Assembly: GCF_947498515.1 (NCBI RefSeq)
Contig: NZ_CANMKO010000009.1
Coordinates: 1-64,000 of the forward strand
From: an uncultured Pelagimonas sp.
Lineage (GTDB): Bacteria > Pseudomonadota > Alphaproteobacteria > Rhodobacterales > Rhodobacteraceae
Direction: 5' to 3'
Length of the DNA stretch: 64,000 nucleotides
Shown here one piece after another: positions 26,712 to 35,316 of the stretch. How positions within the stretch are numbered: the stretch's first letter is position 1; every line of letters starts with the position of its first letter. The notes below the pieces were generated by a model that was given only the letters and a program-made list of their open reading frames with translations, did not search any database and had not been told where the DNA came from. The position numbers were made by a program, and so were the translations under genes.

Positions 26712-27581
26712 TTATTCAGAAACAAATTCGGCCTTTGGGTAGCCTTGCAGGTACAATAGCGCAGTTAGATCACCGTGATTGACCCGCAATGCACATTCCG
26801 CTTGCACGCTTGGTTTGGCATGTAGGGCCACGCCAAACCCGGCACGTGTCAACATGCCAAGGTCATTTGCTCCGTCGCCCACGGCCACGACATCGGCTTC
26901 GCTGATGCCGAGACGCGCGGTGATTTCCTCTAGCGCCTGCACTTTGGCCTCGCGTCCCAAAATCGGCAGGCCAACCTTGCCGGTTAATTTGCCGTCCTCG
27001 ATCAACAAGCTGTTGGCGCGGTTTTCGTCAAACCCCAAAAGATCTGACACACGTGAGGTAAAAGCAGTGAACCCGCCCGACACCAGCGCGGCATAGCCGC
27101 CTTGGGCTTTCATGGTTGCCAAAAGGGTTTTGCCGCCGGGCATCAGGGTGATGCGGTTCTCAACCACGGTGTCGATGACACTTTCAGGCAAGTCTTTGAG
27201 CAAGGCGACCCGCTCGGTCAGCGCGCCATCAAAATCCAACTCGCCGTTCATGGCGCGGGCGGTGATGTCTTTGACAAAGGCCCCGACGCCGGCTTCTTCG
27301 GCCAACTCGTCGATGCATTCCTGTTGGATCATGGTGCTGTCCATATCGGCCAAGACCATGCGTTTCTTGCGATTGTCGTCAGGGAGGATGTTGAGATCGA
27401 CCTGATCGACGAGCGAGGCGCGGACGTCGTCGACGTTGTCAGGGATGGCTGCCAGCGGAAATTCCGCCGCTTCGTCCATAGCCAGCCATGTCGCGACACC
27501 GCCGCCCCAGGCATTGCGCAGGTTGTCCACAAGGGCCGGGTCAAGGTGGCCGGGCTTAGCAATGAGCGAGACGATGGGCAT
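26712..27581 (-). CDS. serB: Phosphoserine phosphatase SerB
   Basis: A 289-residue HAD phosphatase. The nucleophile motif is DMDST (Asp79, Asp81), with SGGFTAFT, a conserved Lys in GREAKVQALEE and GDGANDLGML as the remaining motifs. It removes phosphate from phosphoserine in the last step of serine synthesis. The frame continues to 27875, but GAGGAAACC before the ATG at 27581 gives the usual length. Confidence 0.93.
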   Translation of the reverse strand: MPIVSLIAKPGHLDPALVDNLRNAWGGGVATWLAMDEAAEFPLAAIPDNVDDVRASLVDQVDLNILPDDNRKKRMVLADMDSTMIQQECIDELAEEAGVGAFVKDITARAMNGELDFDGALTERVALLKDLPESVIDTVVENRITLMPGGKTLLATMKAQGGYAALVSGGFTAFTSRVSDLLGFDENRANSLLIEDGKLTGKVGLPILGREAKVQALEEITARLGISEADVVAVGDGANDLGMLTRAGFGVALHAKPSVQAECALRVNHGDLTALLYLQGYPKAEFVSE

Positions 27582-27720
27582 GATGGTTTCCTCTGGGCGC
27601 GATTGCGGCGGGTTTTGGCACGGGGATGCCTGCTTGGCTAGGTGTGCGGGGGAGAGGGGCGAAAATTTTTGCAAAAATTTTGCGCCCAGACGCGCGGTTT
27701 GGTTGCTATCGCCATGGATG

Positions 27721-29379
27721 TTAGGAAAAGGACCCTTGGCAAAACCATCCCGAGGACATCGTCCCGCCATGGGCATAATAGAGCCAGAGCCGATCCCCGT
27801 GATCGGTGACAACGCGCCAATAATCCCGTGGACCGCTGCGCCAAGCCGGTTCGTCGAGCCACCATTCGGGGGCAATACGTTCGGGTCCCTTGGCGGTCAG
27901 CGTTTCAAAGGGTCGCCCGCGCCAGTGAAAGTGTTTGGGCGGGGTGGCCGTGTCCGGGGCGGTGACGGCTTCGGCTGGCCACATCAACAAGGGGCGCGGG
28001 GTTGGCGGTTCTGGCCAGTCCTGAGCCGGATCAGACCAGGCTGCCGCCAGAACGGTGGCGCATTTTTCCGGGATATGGCTGCTGGCGGGATGTTTGCGGG
28101 TGATGGCATCCATGCCGATCCGTGCCCCAATCCGCCCCAGTAAATCCTCCAGAGCCGCGCCTTGATCCTTGCGCTGTTTGCCACGGGCAGCGGCCACCGC
28201 GTGCCCGGCCATCCGCCTGTCTTGCATCGCGTCATGGCCCGTGGCCTCAAGGCGCAACATATCAATGCCGGGTCCGGCCTCGATCTCCGACAGTTTCATC
28301 CGCAAGAGAGGCATCAGCCGGTGTGTGTCACAGCTGGCCACAGCGGCGCTGACCTGTTGCCACTCCATTTGCCCGTCACAGCGGTGCGCTTCGATCCGCA
28401 ATGTCCGCGCCCCACGCCCCTTGGCTTTTAGCTTGGTGCAGAGTTGATCGAGCATCCGGGCCAGCCCGGCGGCGACATCCTCTTCCAACCCGATCGGTTC
28501 GGGAAAGGAGAGCCGTACCGAAAAGCGTTCGGGCGGTTTGGCGGGGGATATGGGTTCCGGGGCGCTGCCAATCGCCTGATCCATCTTGTCCACCAGACCC
28601 CGACCAAAGCGCCGTGCCAATCCGGCGCGGGGTTGGCCAATCAAATCACCGACCCGACGCAGGCCCAGCCGGTTGAGCTGATCGACCAGTTGCGGATCGA
28701 TCCGTAGCGCCGCCACCGGCAGGGGCGACATGACCTGCCATGTTTTGCCCACCGGGGCGATGCGATCTTGCAAGGATGGTGCGGTTCCATTGCGCGGAGC
28801 GGCGCCACCGCGGGTCCAATGTCGTCGCTTGCCGGCCCGCGAGCGCGTGGCGCGTGCCTCTTGGTCGATGGCATCGCCTGAGCGATGTGATACCCCGCCA
28901 TCTTGTGCCGTAAACCGGGCCAAGGCCCATGCGGCCCCCAAGGTGTCGGCGATCCCCAATCGCACCGACAGCCCAAGATCGGCGCAATCTTGGGCGACCT
29001 GTTCGGCAAGCTGCTCTTCGCCGCCAAACAGGTGCGCGCAGCCGGTAAGGTCAATCACCAGCGCGTCGGGGGGCGCGGCGGCTACCCATGGCGAAAACTT
29101 GCCTGCCCAGCGATGCAACACGCCCAGAAACACCGCTTCTTGCCGTTCATTTTGGGGGCGGGTGATCAGCTCTCCGCACATGGCATAGGCATCGCGCAGC
29201 GGTTGGCGCAGGTGTAGCCCCAGCTTGGAGGCATCAGAGGAGAGCGAGGATAAAACCTGTGCCTGCCCCTCGTCGCGCACCACGGCCAGAGGCAAGCCCA
29301 GCAGATGCGGTTCGGCGCGGATCAGCCGTTGCGCACCAAGGCGCGGAAACCAGAGGGAGAGGATACGTCGATGGGGCAT
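27721..29379 (-). CDS. imuB: ImuB, Y-family polymerase-like translesion protein
   Basis: A 552-residue ImuB-type protein: N-terminal RILSLWFPRLGAQRL, palm and finger region with VIDLTGCAHLFGGEE, a helix-hairpin-helix region (LNRLGLRRVGDLIGQPRAGLARRFG) and a long C-terminal part ending in WWLDEPAW and RLWLYY. ImuB lacks the Y-polymerase acidic triad and acts as an adaptor between ImuA, the beta clamp and DnaE2 in SOS mutagenesis. Here neither imuA nor dnaE2 is adjacent. The ATG at 29379 is preferred over 29421, because the latter lies beyond the SOS box at 29394-29408. Confidence 0.9.
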   Translation of the reverse strand: MPHRRILSLWFPRLGAQRLIRAEPHLLGLPLAVVRDEGQAQVLSSLSSDASKLGLHLRQPLRDAYAMCGELITRPQNERQEAVFLGVLHRWAGKFSPWVAAAPPDALVIDLTGCAHLFGGEEQLAEQVAQDCADLGLSVRLGIADTLGAAWALARFTAQDGGVSHRSGDAIDQEARATRSRAGKRRHWTRGGAAPRNGTAPSLQDRIAPVGKTWQVMSPLPVAALRIDPQLVDQLNRLGLRRVGDLIGQPRAGLARRFGRGLVDKMDQAIGSAPEPISPAKPPERFSVRLSFPEPIGLEEDVAAGLARMLDQLCTKLKAKGRGARTLRIEAHRCDGQMEWQQVSAAVASCDTHRLMPLLRMKLSEIEAGPGIDMLRLEATGHDAMQDRRMAGHAVAAARGKQRKDQGAALEDLLGRIGARIGMDAITRKHPASSHIPEKCATVLAAAWSDPAQDWPEPPTPRPLLMWPAEAVTAPDTATPPKHFHWRGRPFETLTAKGPERIAPEWWLDEPAWRSGPRDYWRVVTDHGDRLWLYYAHGGTMSSGWFCQGSFS

Positions 29380-29393
29380 CAGATTCGCAAATT

Positions 29394-29408
29394 GTTCACT
29401 ATTTGTTC
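29394..29408 (-). promoter_or_regulatory. LexA (SOS) box of imuB
   Basis: GTTCACTATTTGTTC matches the alphaproteobacterial LexA site GTTC-N7-GTTC exactly and ends 15 bp before the imuB start. The divergent cytochrome c' gene begins 71 bp on the other side. Confidence 0.85.
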
Positions 29409-29479
29409 TAGCGCGTCGCAAAGCTGTGAGTCGAGTCCGTGTTCAGATTGGGGTAGAGGGGGGAGGAGGGAGAAATGAC

Positions 29480-29917
29480 ATGCGATTCACCAAAACACTG
29501 ACCCTGCTCTGTCTTGGGCTAGGCACCGCCGCTTTGGCACATGGCGGTGTTAAAAACCAAGCAGTCATGGAGCGGATGACTTTGATGACAGACATCAAAG
29601 AGGCGATGGCCGTGCTTGGCAATATGGCCAAGGGCAAAACGCCCCACGACGCAGCCCAGGCCGAGAAAGCGCGCAACGCGCTGGCCAAACATGCCGCTCA
29701 GATTCCGGAGCTTTTTGAAACACCCGCCAGTGATCCAAAGTCCGAAGCACGCCCAGATATTTGGTTGGATTGGCCTGATTTCATGGCCAAAGCAGGGGCG
29801 ATGGAAGAGGCGGCAAAAGCGCTTGATCCAACAAACCTTGAGGCATTGCGCGCCGGGATGGGCGCGCTGGGCGGGTCCTGTTCGGGATGCCACAAGCCCT
29901 ATCGGATCGAAAAATAG
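29480..29917 (+). CDS. Cytochrome c'
   Basis: A 145-residue periplasmic haem protein: a signal peptide (core TLTLLCLGLGTAALA), a four-helix-bundle-sized mature part and the C-terminal haem motif CSGCHKPYR. C-terminal attachment and size fit cytochrome c' proteins, which bind NO and protect against it. The ATG at 29480 follows GGGAGGAGGGAG. It is divergent from imuB. Confidence 0.88.
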   Translation: MRFTKTLTLLCLGLGTAALAHGGVKNQAVMERMTLMTDIKEAMAVLGNMAKGKTPHDAAQAEKARNALAKHAAQIPELFETPASDPKSEARPDIWLDWPDFMAKAGAMEEAAKALDPTNLEALRAGMGALGGSCSGCHKPYRIEK

Positions 29918-29945
29918 CCGGGTAAGGGGCACAGGCCCCCGCCCT

Positions 29946-30803
29946 TTATTCCCCGAGGAATTGGGACACAATTTTGGCCTGAAGCTTGGTGCCATCGGGG
30001 TCGAGGCCCGTTTTCAACTGGCATAACTCTTCACCCCAATCCGAGGTGCGGGTGCGCACCGGGGGGTGTTCGGCGGCGACAACGCCCATCACAACCGCCG
30101 CGACCTCATCCGGGGTTTGATAGACGTCCCCACCTTGCCGCGACGTCGCCCCAGCAATGTATTGCTGTAGAATTGGGGTGTATTCGTCATCCAACATGCC
30201 GCCAGAGGCCTCGATCTGTTTCAGGGCCGAGTTGGCAAATTCGGAGACGATGCCACCGGGCTCAACCGTGGTGAAATTGATGCCAAAGCTCGGGGTAATA
30301 TAGGCGGCCATGGCCTCCATATAGCCTTCGACACCAAATTTCGCGCCGCAGTAGATTTCGTTGAACGGCTGGCCAACAAGCCCGCCAACCGACCCAATGG
30401 TGATCACATGCCCGGCGCGCGCCTTGCGCATATGCGGCATCACGGCTTTGGTACAGCGCACCACGCCCATGAAATTCACGTCCATCACCCAAGCAATGTC
30501 GTCCTCGGTGGCTTGTTCAGTCGAGCGCACATAGCCCGCCCCGGCGTTGTTGATTAACGTGTCAATCCGACCTTCCTTGGCGATGATTTCATCAACGGCG
30601 GCGGTGATGGTGGCGCTGTCTTGGACATCAAGCGCCAACAGGTTTAGCGAGACTCCTGCCTTTGTCGCAGCGGTATCCAAGGCGTCACGCTTGGCCAAAT
30701 TGCGCATGGTGGCGTAAACCGTATGGCCCGCCAGAGCGGATTGAACAGCGAGTGAAATTCCCAGGCCGGTTGAGCAGCCCGTGATTAGGATAACTTTGGT
30801 CAT
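29946..30803 (-). CDS. Short-chain dehydrogenase/reductase
   Basis: A 285-residue classical SDR: cofactor loop TGCSTGLG (8-15), NNAGAG (85-90), Ser138, and the catalytic Tyr151-x-x-x-Lys155 in YCGAK. The absence of an acidic residue after the second strand and the presence of Arg near 34 suggest NADP. The substrate is unknown. It is read 19 bp after a TetR regulator that most likely controls it. Confidence 0.88.
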   Translation of the reverse strand: MTKVILITGCSTGLGISLAVQSALAGHTVYATMRNLAKRDALDTAATKAGVSLNLLALDVQDSATITAAVDEIIAKEGRIDTLINNAGAGYVRSTEQATEDDIAWVMDVNFMGVVRCTKAVMPHMRKARAGHVITIGSVGGLVGQPFNEIYCGAKFGVEGYMEAMAAYITPSFGINFTTVEPGGIVSEFANSALKQIEASGGMLDDEYTPILQQYIAGATSRQGGDVYQTPDEVAAVVMGVVAAEHPPVRTRTSDWGEELCQLKTGLDPDGTKLQAKIVSQFLGE

Positions 30804-30822
30804 GTTCGTGTCCTTGAAAACG

Positions 30823-31389
30823 TTAGGCGCGTAGGCCTAACCAAAGGGTTTCAAAAGTTGTTTCAATTTCGGCCGGGTCGGCTGTGCCTCCGGCAAGAGC
30901 ATGGCGGCGAGCAAGCGACAAAGCCGGCCCCATGAGCAGGTCAATTGCCATCGTCAAAGGGATTGGGCGCATGGTCCCGTCATCCAGAGCTTTTTGGATC
31001 AACCCACTTACTTCGTCCTGAAGCGGTGCAATTTCGGCGCGCTGGGCGTTGGTCAGAAGTTGCGCAGCCCCGGCATATTCGAGGAAAAGCAATTCTTGTG
31101 GGCGCGCCTGAATAAAGGCAAAGAAGTTTGTCCAAAGCTGGCGGATCACTTGATCAGACGGGACATCGCCAACCCGCATCAAGTCACCATGATAGCGGTG
31201 TTTGATCTGCAAGTAGGTCTGTTGCAACATGTCTTCTTTGCTCTCAAAGCGATTATACAAAGTCCCGGCCGAGACCTTGGCCCGTTTGGCAATCGGCAAC
31301 ATCGCAACCGCACCGATGCCTTTTTCGGCAGTCTCGGCAACGATCGCATCATGAATGCGTTTGGACGTTTCGCCTTGGTCTTTTGGCAT
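30823..31389 (-). CDS. TetR/AcrR family regulator of the adjacent SDR gene
   Basis: A 188-residue TetR protein with the N-terminal helix-turn-helix at about residues 28-50 (IAKRAKVSAGTLYNRFESKEDML) and a ligand-binding helical domain. A perfect 20-bp palindrome lies 22 bp upstream of its start, a typical TetR operator for self-control of tetR-SDR. Confidence 0.9.
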   Translation of the reverse strand: MPKDQGETSKRIHDAIVAETAEKGIGAVAMLPIAKRAKVSAGTLYNRFESKEDMLQQTYLQIKHRYHGDLMRVGDVPSDQVIRQLWTNFFAFIQARPQELLFLEYAGAAQLLTNAQRAEIAPLQDEVSGLIQKALDDGTMRPIPLTMAIDLLMGPALSLARRHALAGGTADPAEIETTFETLWLGLRA

Positions 31390-31410
31390 GGGTTGGGTGC
31401 ACCTAGAATC

Positions 31411-31430
31411 AGTAATGAATATTCATTACT
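31411..31430. promoter_or_regulatory. Perfect 20-bp palindrome, TetR operator
   Basis: AGTAATGAATATTCATTACT is a perfect palindrome with no spacer. It lies between the start of the leftward tetR and the rightward formaldehyde dehydrogenase gene, closest to tetR. Confidence 0.85.
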
Positions 31431-31437
31431 CTGATTA

Positions 31438-31497
31438 TTGGCGCAAGCGCAACAGATGACGTCGCGTTTCAATCTTGCGCCAAACCGGCGAAACGCG
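31438..31497. promoter_or_regulatory. Two interleaved inverted repeats upstream of adhC
   Basis: Repeat A: TTGGCGCAA (31438-31446) with TTGCGCCAA (31475-31483). Repeat B: CGCGTTTC (31463-31470) with GAAACGCG (31490-31497). Both are perfect. The left arm of B lies in the loop of A and its right arm outside, the order of an RNA pseudoknot. On DNA they could be two regulator sites. The region ends 38 bp before the adhC start. Confidence 0.5.
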
Positions 31498-31534
31498 CAG
31501 TGTCAAATCAACGAATTCCGACAGGAGAGACATG

Positions 31535-32647
31535 ATGCGGACACGTGCAGCGGTTGCGCTTGAGGCGGGAAAACCCCTCGAAGTGATGGAAGTGAACCTA
31601 GAGGGGCCAAAGGCCGGTGAGGTTTTGGTCGAAATCAAAGCCACCGGCATTTGTCATACCGATGAATTCACCCTGTCCGGGGCCGACCCAGAAGGCATGT
31701 TCCCGGCCATTCTTGGCCACGAAGGCGCAGGCGTTGTTTTGGAAGTCGGCGAGGGTGTGACATCGCTTAAACCCGGTGATCACGTGATCCCGCTTTACAC
31801 GCCGGAATGCCGCGAATGCGAATACTGCCTGTCTGGCAAAACCAACCTGTGTCAGGCGATCCGCGCGACACAAGGCAAAGGCGTTATGCCCGACGGAACC
31901 ACACGGTTCAGCATGTTGGATGGCACGCCGATCCTGCACTACATGGGCTGTTCGACCTTTGCCAATCACACGGTGTTGCCCGAAATTGCATTGGCCAAAG
32001 TTCGCGAGGACGCACCATTTGACAAGATTTGCTACATCGGATGTGGCGTGACCACGGGGATCGGCGCGGTCATCAACACCGCCAAAGCCGAGATCGGGTG
32101 CCGCGCGGTTGTCTTTGGTCTGGGGGGGATCGGTCTCAACGTGATCCAGGGCCTGCGCCTTGCCGGTGCAGATCAGATCGTTGGCGTTGATCTTAATGAC
32201 GACAAAAAGGCCATGGCCGAGCATTTTGGCATGACGGATTTTGTGAATCCTAAAAACGTGGACGGGGACATGGTTGCCCATCTGGTCGAACTGACCGGAG
32301 GTGGCGCAGACTATTCCTTTGACGCGACGGGCAATGTTGAGGTCATGCGCACCGCGCTTGAATGCGCGCACAAAGGTTGGGGCGAAAGTATCATCATTGG
32401 CGTGGCCGCCGCCGGTGCAGAGATTTCGACACGTCCGTTCCAATTGGTTACAGGGCGGGTTTGGAAGGGCACGGCCTTTGGTGGGGCCAAGGGGCGCACC
32501 GATGTTCCACGCATTGTGGATTGGTACATGGATGGCAAGATCGAAATCGATCCGATGATCACGCATACGCTATCTTTGGATGACATCAACAAAGGGTTCG
32601 ACCTGATGCATGCGGGCGAAAGCATCCGCAGTGTGGTGGTCTTTTAA
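31535..32647 (+). CDS. adhC: S-(hydroxymethyl)glutathione dehydrogenase (class III ADH)
   Basis: A 370-residue zinc alcohol dehydrogenase. GICHTDE and GHEGAG give the catalytic zinc site, and [15 protein letters not shown] gives the four structural-zinc cysteines. [10 protein letters not shown] is the NAD loop. It oxidises S-hydroxymethylglutathione from formaldehyde to S-formylglutathione; the next enzyme, FghA, is at 46.1 kb. AGGAG at 31523-31527 is 7 nt before the ATG at 31535; the ATG one codon earlier is also possible. Confidence 0.92.
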   Translation: MRTRAAVALEAGKPLEVMEVNLEGPKAGEVLVEIKATGICHTDEFTLSGADPEGMFPAILGHEGAGVVLEVGEGVTSLKPGDHVIPLYTPECRECEYCLSGKTNLCQAIRATQGKGVMPDGTTRFSMLDGTPILHYMGCSTFANHTVLPEIALAKVREDAPFDKICYIGCGVTTGIGAVINTAKAEIGCRAVVFGLGGIGLNVIQGLRLAGADQIVGVDLNDDKKAMAEHFGMTDFVNPKNVDGDMVAHLVELTGGGADYSFDATGNVEVMRTALECAHKGWGESIIIGVAAAGAEISTRPFQLVTGRVWKGTAFGGAKGRTDVPRIVDWYMDGKIEIDPMITHTLSLDDINKGFDLMHAGESIRSVVVF

Positions 32648-32675
32648 TTAACTCTAAAGTGTGATGACCCTATTG

Positions 32676-32706
32676 GCGCGGTCTCTTAATCAGAGGCCGC
32701 GCTTTT
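32676..32706 (+). terminator. Terminator of adhC
   Basis: GCGCGG (32676-32681) and CCGCGC (32697-32702), with CTCT/AGAG pairs inside, form a strong stem directly followed by TTTT. Confidence 0.8.
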
Positions 32707-32728
32707 GAGTTTATTTGGCGAGATGAAG

Positions 32729-33217
32729 ATGACGGTTGCGATACGTTCTTATGAACCGCGTGATGCTGCGGCAGTGTTGGAAATAATTGCGCCGGTGTTT
32801 CAGGCCGGAGACACCTATGCCATCGACACGGATATGAGCGCCGAGCAGACGCTGGACTATTGGGCAGGCGGTGAAAAACACGTGTTTGTGGCCGAAGAGG
32901 ACGGTGTTTTGCTAGGCACCTATTACGTTGTGCGCAACTTCAAGGGTGCGGGTAGCCATGTGTGCAATTGCGGTTACATCACCGCCGCCGCGGCGCGAGG
33001 CAAAGGTGTGGCGCGGGCGATGCTTGCCCACAGTCTGGTTACGGCCAAAGATCTTGGGTTTCGCGCGATGCAGTATAATTCCGTCATCGCCACAAACACC
33101 CGCGCCATCGACACATGGGAGCGGGCGGGTTTTGATGTGGTTGGGCGTTTGCCCGAGGCATTTAACCACCCCGAGCATGGGTTTGTTGACGCCTTGGTCA
33201 TGTACCGGATGCTGTGA
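32729..33217 (+). CDS. GNAT family N-acetyltransferase
   Basis: A 162-residue GNAT protein. The acetyl-CoA loop lies in TAAAARGKGVARAMLAHSL, and NTRAIDTWERAGFDVVGRLP is the usual C-terminal motif; the pattern is close to PhnO/YjaB-like amino-group acetylases. The acceptor is unknown. A TTG start at 32705 would fall in the terminator T-run, so an ATG at 32729 (or 32723) is used. It converges on the next gene with a 3-bp gap. Confidence 0.8.
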   Translation: MTVAIRSYEPRDAAAVLEIIAPVFQAGDTYAIDTDMSAEQTLDYWAGGEKHVFVAEEDGVLLGTYYVVRNFKGAGSHVCNCGYITAAAARGKGVARAMLAHSLVTAKDLGFRAMQYNSVIATNTRAIDTWERAGFDVVGRLPEAFNHPEHGFVDALVMYRML

Positions 33218-33220
33218 TTT

Positions 33221-34198
33221 TTAGGTTTTGAGCAGGGTGATGATCCGCTTGACCAGTGAGAAATCCTCAAACACTTTGTTGATCTCGGTGCTAATCCCAT
33301 CCAAGGGTTCATGCACGCCGGGCATCCGCAGAAACGGACGGCTGCGATCCAGCGCCAAAAGAAAATCGCGCCCATCAAAGGCCGCGCGCATCCCCTTTGG
33401 GCCGCCATCGGCGGTTGCGGCAATTTCCATAAGGTTGTCGAGGAAAGCACCCGGCAAATAGTCCAATGCCGCTTGGGCGTCGTCAGCATGCAATTCAAAG
33501 TGCCGCTCAAACTCCGGATGGTTGGTTTCAACCCGGGGCATGCCGCGCCCTTTGTTGCCCGAAAACATGCCGGCAAAGGTGTTTCCAACCTTGCCGTAAT
33601 CACGGGTGATGAGAATACGGGTTGGCGAAGGGCTAGGTAGGTCGATCCGAAACAGCAGCCCTTTGAACACGGTCGAGGTGTTGCTGTCCCCATCTGAGTC
33701 AGTTGAGGTTTCGGTTAGCCTTGCCTCAACCATCGCATAGCGCACCCCATCCTGGGTGCCTTCGATCCGGTCTTCGAGGTAATCATCGTCATAGGAGCCA
33801 ACGAGCTTGAGCTCTTTAAAACGACCAAGGGAGAAGCCTTTTTGAGCGTGGCGATCATATTGCGTGTCCCCCAAAAAATCACAAACCACCGGCATGATCA
33901 GATTGTTGACTGTTCCGGAATAGCCTCGGGTGGCTTTGCTCTTGGCCAATCCGGCCACGAATAGCCCGATGGCCAAACTGCCAATCACGGCGAAGAGCTG
34001 GTAATCATGGTCGCGAAGTAGGACATAAGCACCGATCGCGAACGCTATCCCAATCCCCATGATCAACCAAAACTTGCGTCGACCAGTGTCATGCATATGT
34101 TGGCGCTGGCCTTCGAGCATGTTCAGCTCTGGTTCGATGCGGTCGTAAAAAACTTCGGCGAACCCGGTCTCGATTGGGGATTTTTCGATATAATCCAT
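33221..34198 (-). CDS. DUF3137 membrane-associated protein
   Basis: A 325-residue protein with two adjacent hydrophobic segments at about residues 40-80 (FWLIMGIGIAFAIGAYVL, then LFAVIGSLAIGLFVAGL) and a long cytoplasmic C-terminal DUF3137 domain (SGTVNNLIMPVVCDFLG at its start). The ATG at 34198 gives the usual length; an in-frame start at 34255 is weaker. Function is not known. Confidence 0.75.
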   Translation of the reverse strand: MDYIEKSPIETGFAEVFYDRIEPELNMLEGQRQHMHDTGRRKFWLIMGIGIAFAIGAYVLLRDHDYQLFAVIGSLAIGLFVAGLAKSKATRGYSGTVNNLIMPVVCDFLGDTQYDRHAQKGFSLGRFKELKLVGSYDDDYLEDRIEGTQDGVRYAMVEARLTETSTDSDGDSNTSTVFKGLLFRIDLPSPSPTRILITRDYGKVGNTFAGMFSGNKGRGMPRVETNHPEFERHFELHADDAQAALDYLPGAFLDNLMEIAATADGGPKGMRAAFDGRDFLLALDRSRPFLRMPGVHEPLDGISTEINKVFEDFSLVKRIITLLKT

Positions 34199-34279
34199 GG
34201 TGGCAATGTCCCTGTCGTCAAAAAATACCTGAAAACCTAGCCGTGGCGGGCCCATCTGTCAGGGCAGAGATTCCTGACC

Positions 34280-35206
34280 CTAGACCGACACGGCAGAAAT
34301 GATTGTGCTGACGGTTAGGATGCTGACGGCGGTCGAAACCAATATGGCGGCAGACACACGTTGCGGGGCGACGCCGTAGTGCTGGGCAAGGATAAAGACG
34401 TTGCCTGCAACCGGCAAAGCAGCGGCGGAAATTGCAACCGAGGCGGGGTAGGGATCAACCCGGAAAAACATATAGGCCGCGCAGGCGACAAACAGCGGAT
34501 GCAAGATCAGTTTGGCAAAGCTAAGCCAAGCGGCCACATGAATGCGTTCGGCGGACTTGCTGGCCAAGGATGCGCCAATAGCAAAAAGCGCGCCGGGGGT
34601 GGCTGCATTGCCCAAGGTTGTCAGGAAGGAATTCACCACCTCGGGAATCTGCACTCCGGTTGCTGAGACGCATAGCCCAAGCGAGATTGACACAATCATC
34701 GGGTTTTTGAGTAAGCCGACACCAACTGTCTTTAGAACGGCCAGCTTGGAACGCCCTTCGCGGGACCCGGTGACAAGAATGACCAATAGCGAGGAAAACA
34801 CGATCAAATCGATCGACAGGATCAAGATGATCGGGCCGATGGCCTCTTGGCCAAGTAGCAATGCCAACATCGGCACGCCAAGAAAACCGGTGTTGCCAAT
34901 GGCCCCAACTTGCGCCTCAATCGCCGCCGTGGGCGTGTCGAGGCCGCGCCAAAAGGCGACAAACATCACCACACCGTAAACGAACCCGGTCCCCCACAAA
35001 TAGGCGGCGGCCAAGCGCGGTTCGAAGATTTCAGAAAGCGACAGGTTGGCGGAAAAGCGGAACAGCATCGCCGAGAGCGCAAAATAGAACACGAATTTGG
35101 TCAGATGCGCGGTCGCGACTTCATCAAAGAATTTGCTCCGTGCTGCGCCATAGCCCAACCCGATCAACCCGAAAAACGGCAGTGTTTTGAGCAAAACCTC
35201 GATCAT
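34280..35206 (-). CDS. AEC family transporter (auxin efflux carrier type)
   Basis: A 308-residue membrane protein with about ten hydrophobic helices in two inverted halves, including IGNTGFLGVPM in the middle and LPVAGNVFILAQHY near the end, typical of the AEC/BASS-related carriers. Bacterial members export or import small organic acids; the substrate here is unknown. Confidence 0.85.
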   Translation of the reverse strand: MIEVLLKTLPFFGLIGLGYGAARSKFFDEVATAHLTKFVFYFALSAMLFRFSANLSLSEIFEPRLAAAYLWGTGFVYGVVMFVAFWRGLDTPTAAIEAQVGAIGNTGFLGVPMLALLLGQEAIGPIILILSIDLIVFSSLLVILVTGSREGRSKLAVLKTVGVGLLKNPMIVSISLGLCVSATGVQIPEVVNSFLTTLGNAATPGALFAIGASLASKSAERIHVAAWLSFAKLILHPLFVACAAYMFFRVDPYPASVAISAAALPVAGNVFILAQHYGVAPQRVSAAILVSTAVSILTVSTIISAVSV

Positions 35207-35316
35207 ATTCGGTTGGTAGCATGCCTGTGCGTCGCGTCAATCGGTGGTGGTGCAGACAAACGTTGACAGCGGCCCCCTTGTGACGATCATGCAGCCACGG
35301 TCGAAAGAGTAATGCA

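Noticed and set aside
26712-27875. 387-residue version of SerB
   Set aside because: The extension overlaps imuB and lacks SerB-like sequence; the start at 27581 has a good ribosome site.
29918-29950. GGGGC/GCCCC stem between cytochrome c' and the SDR gene as a terminator
   Set aside because: The stem is only 5 bp and no T-run follows directly.
31598-32566. Long antisense frame over adhC (322 codons, minus strand)
   Set aside because: It is the mirror of a well-conserved gene, with His- and Arg-rich shadow composition.
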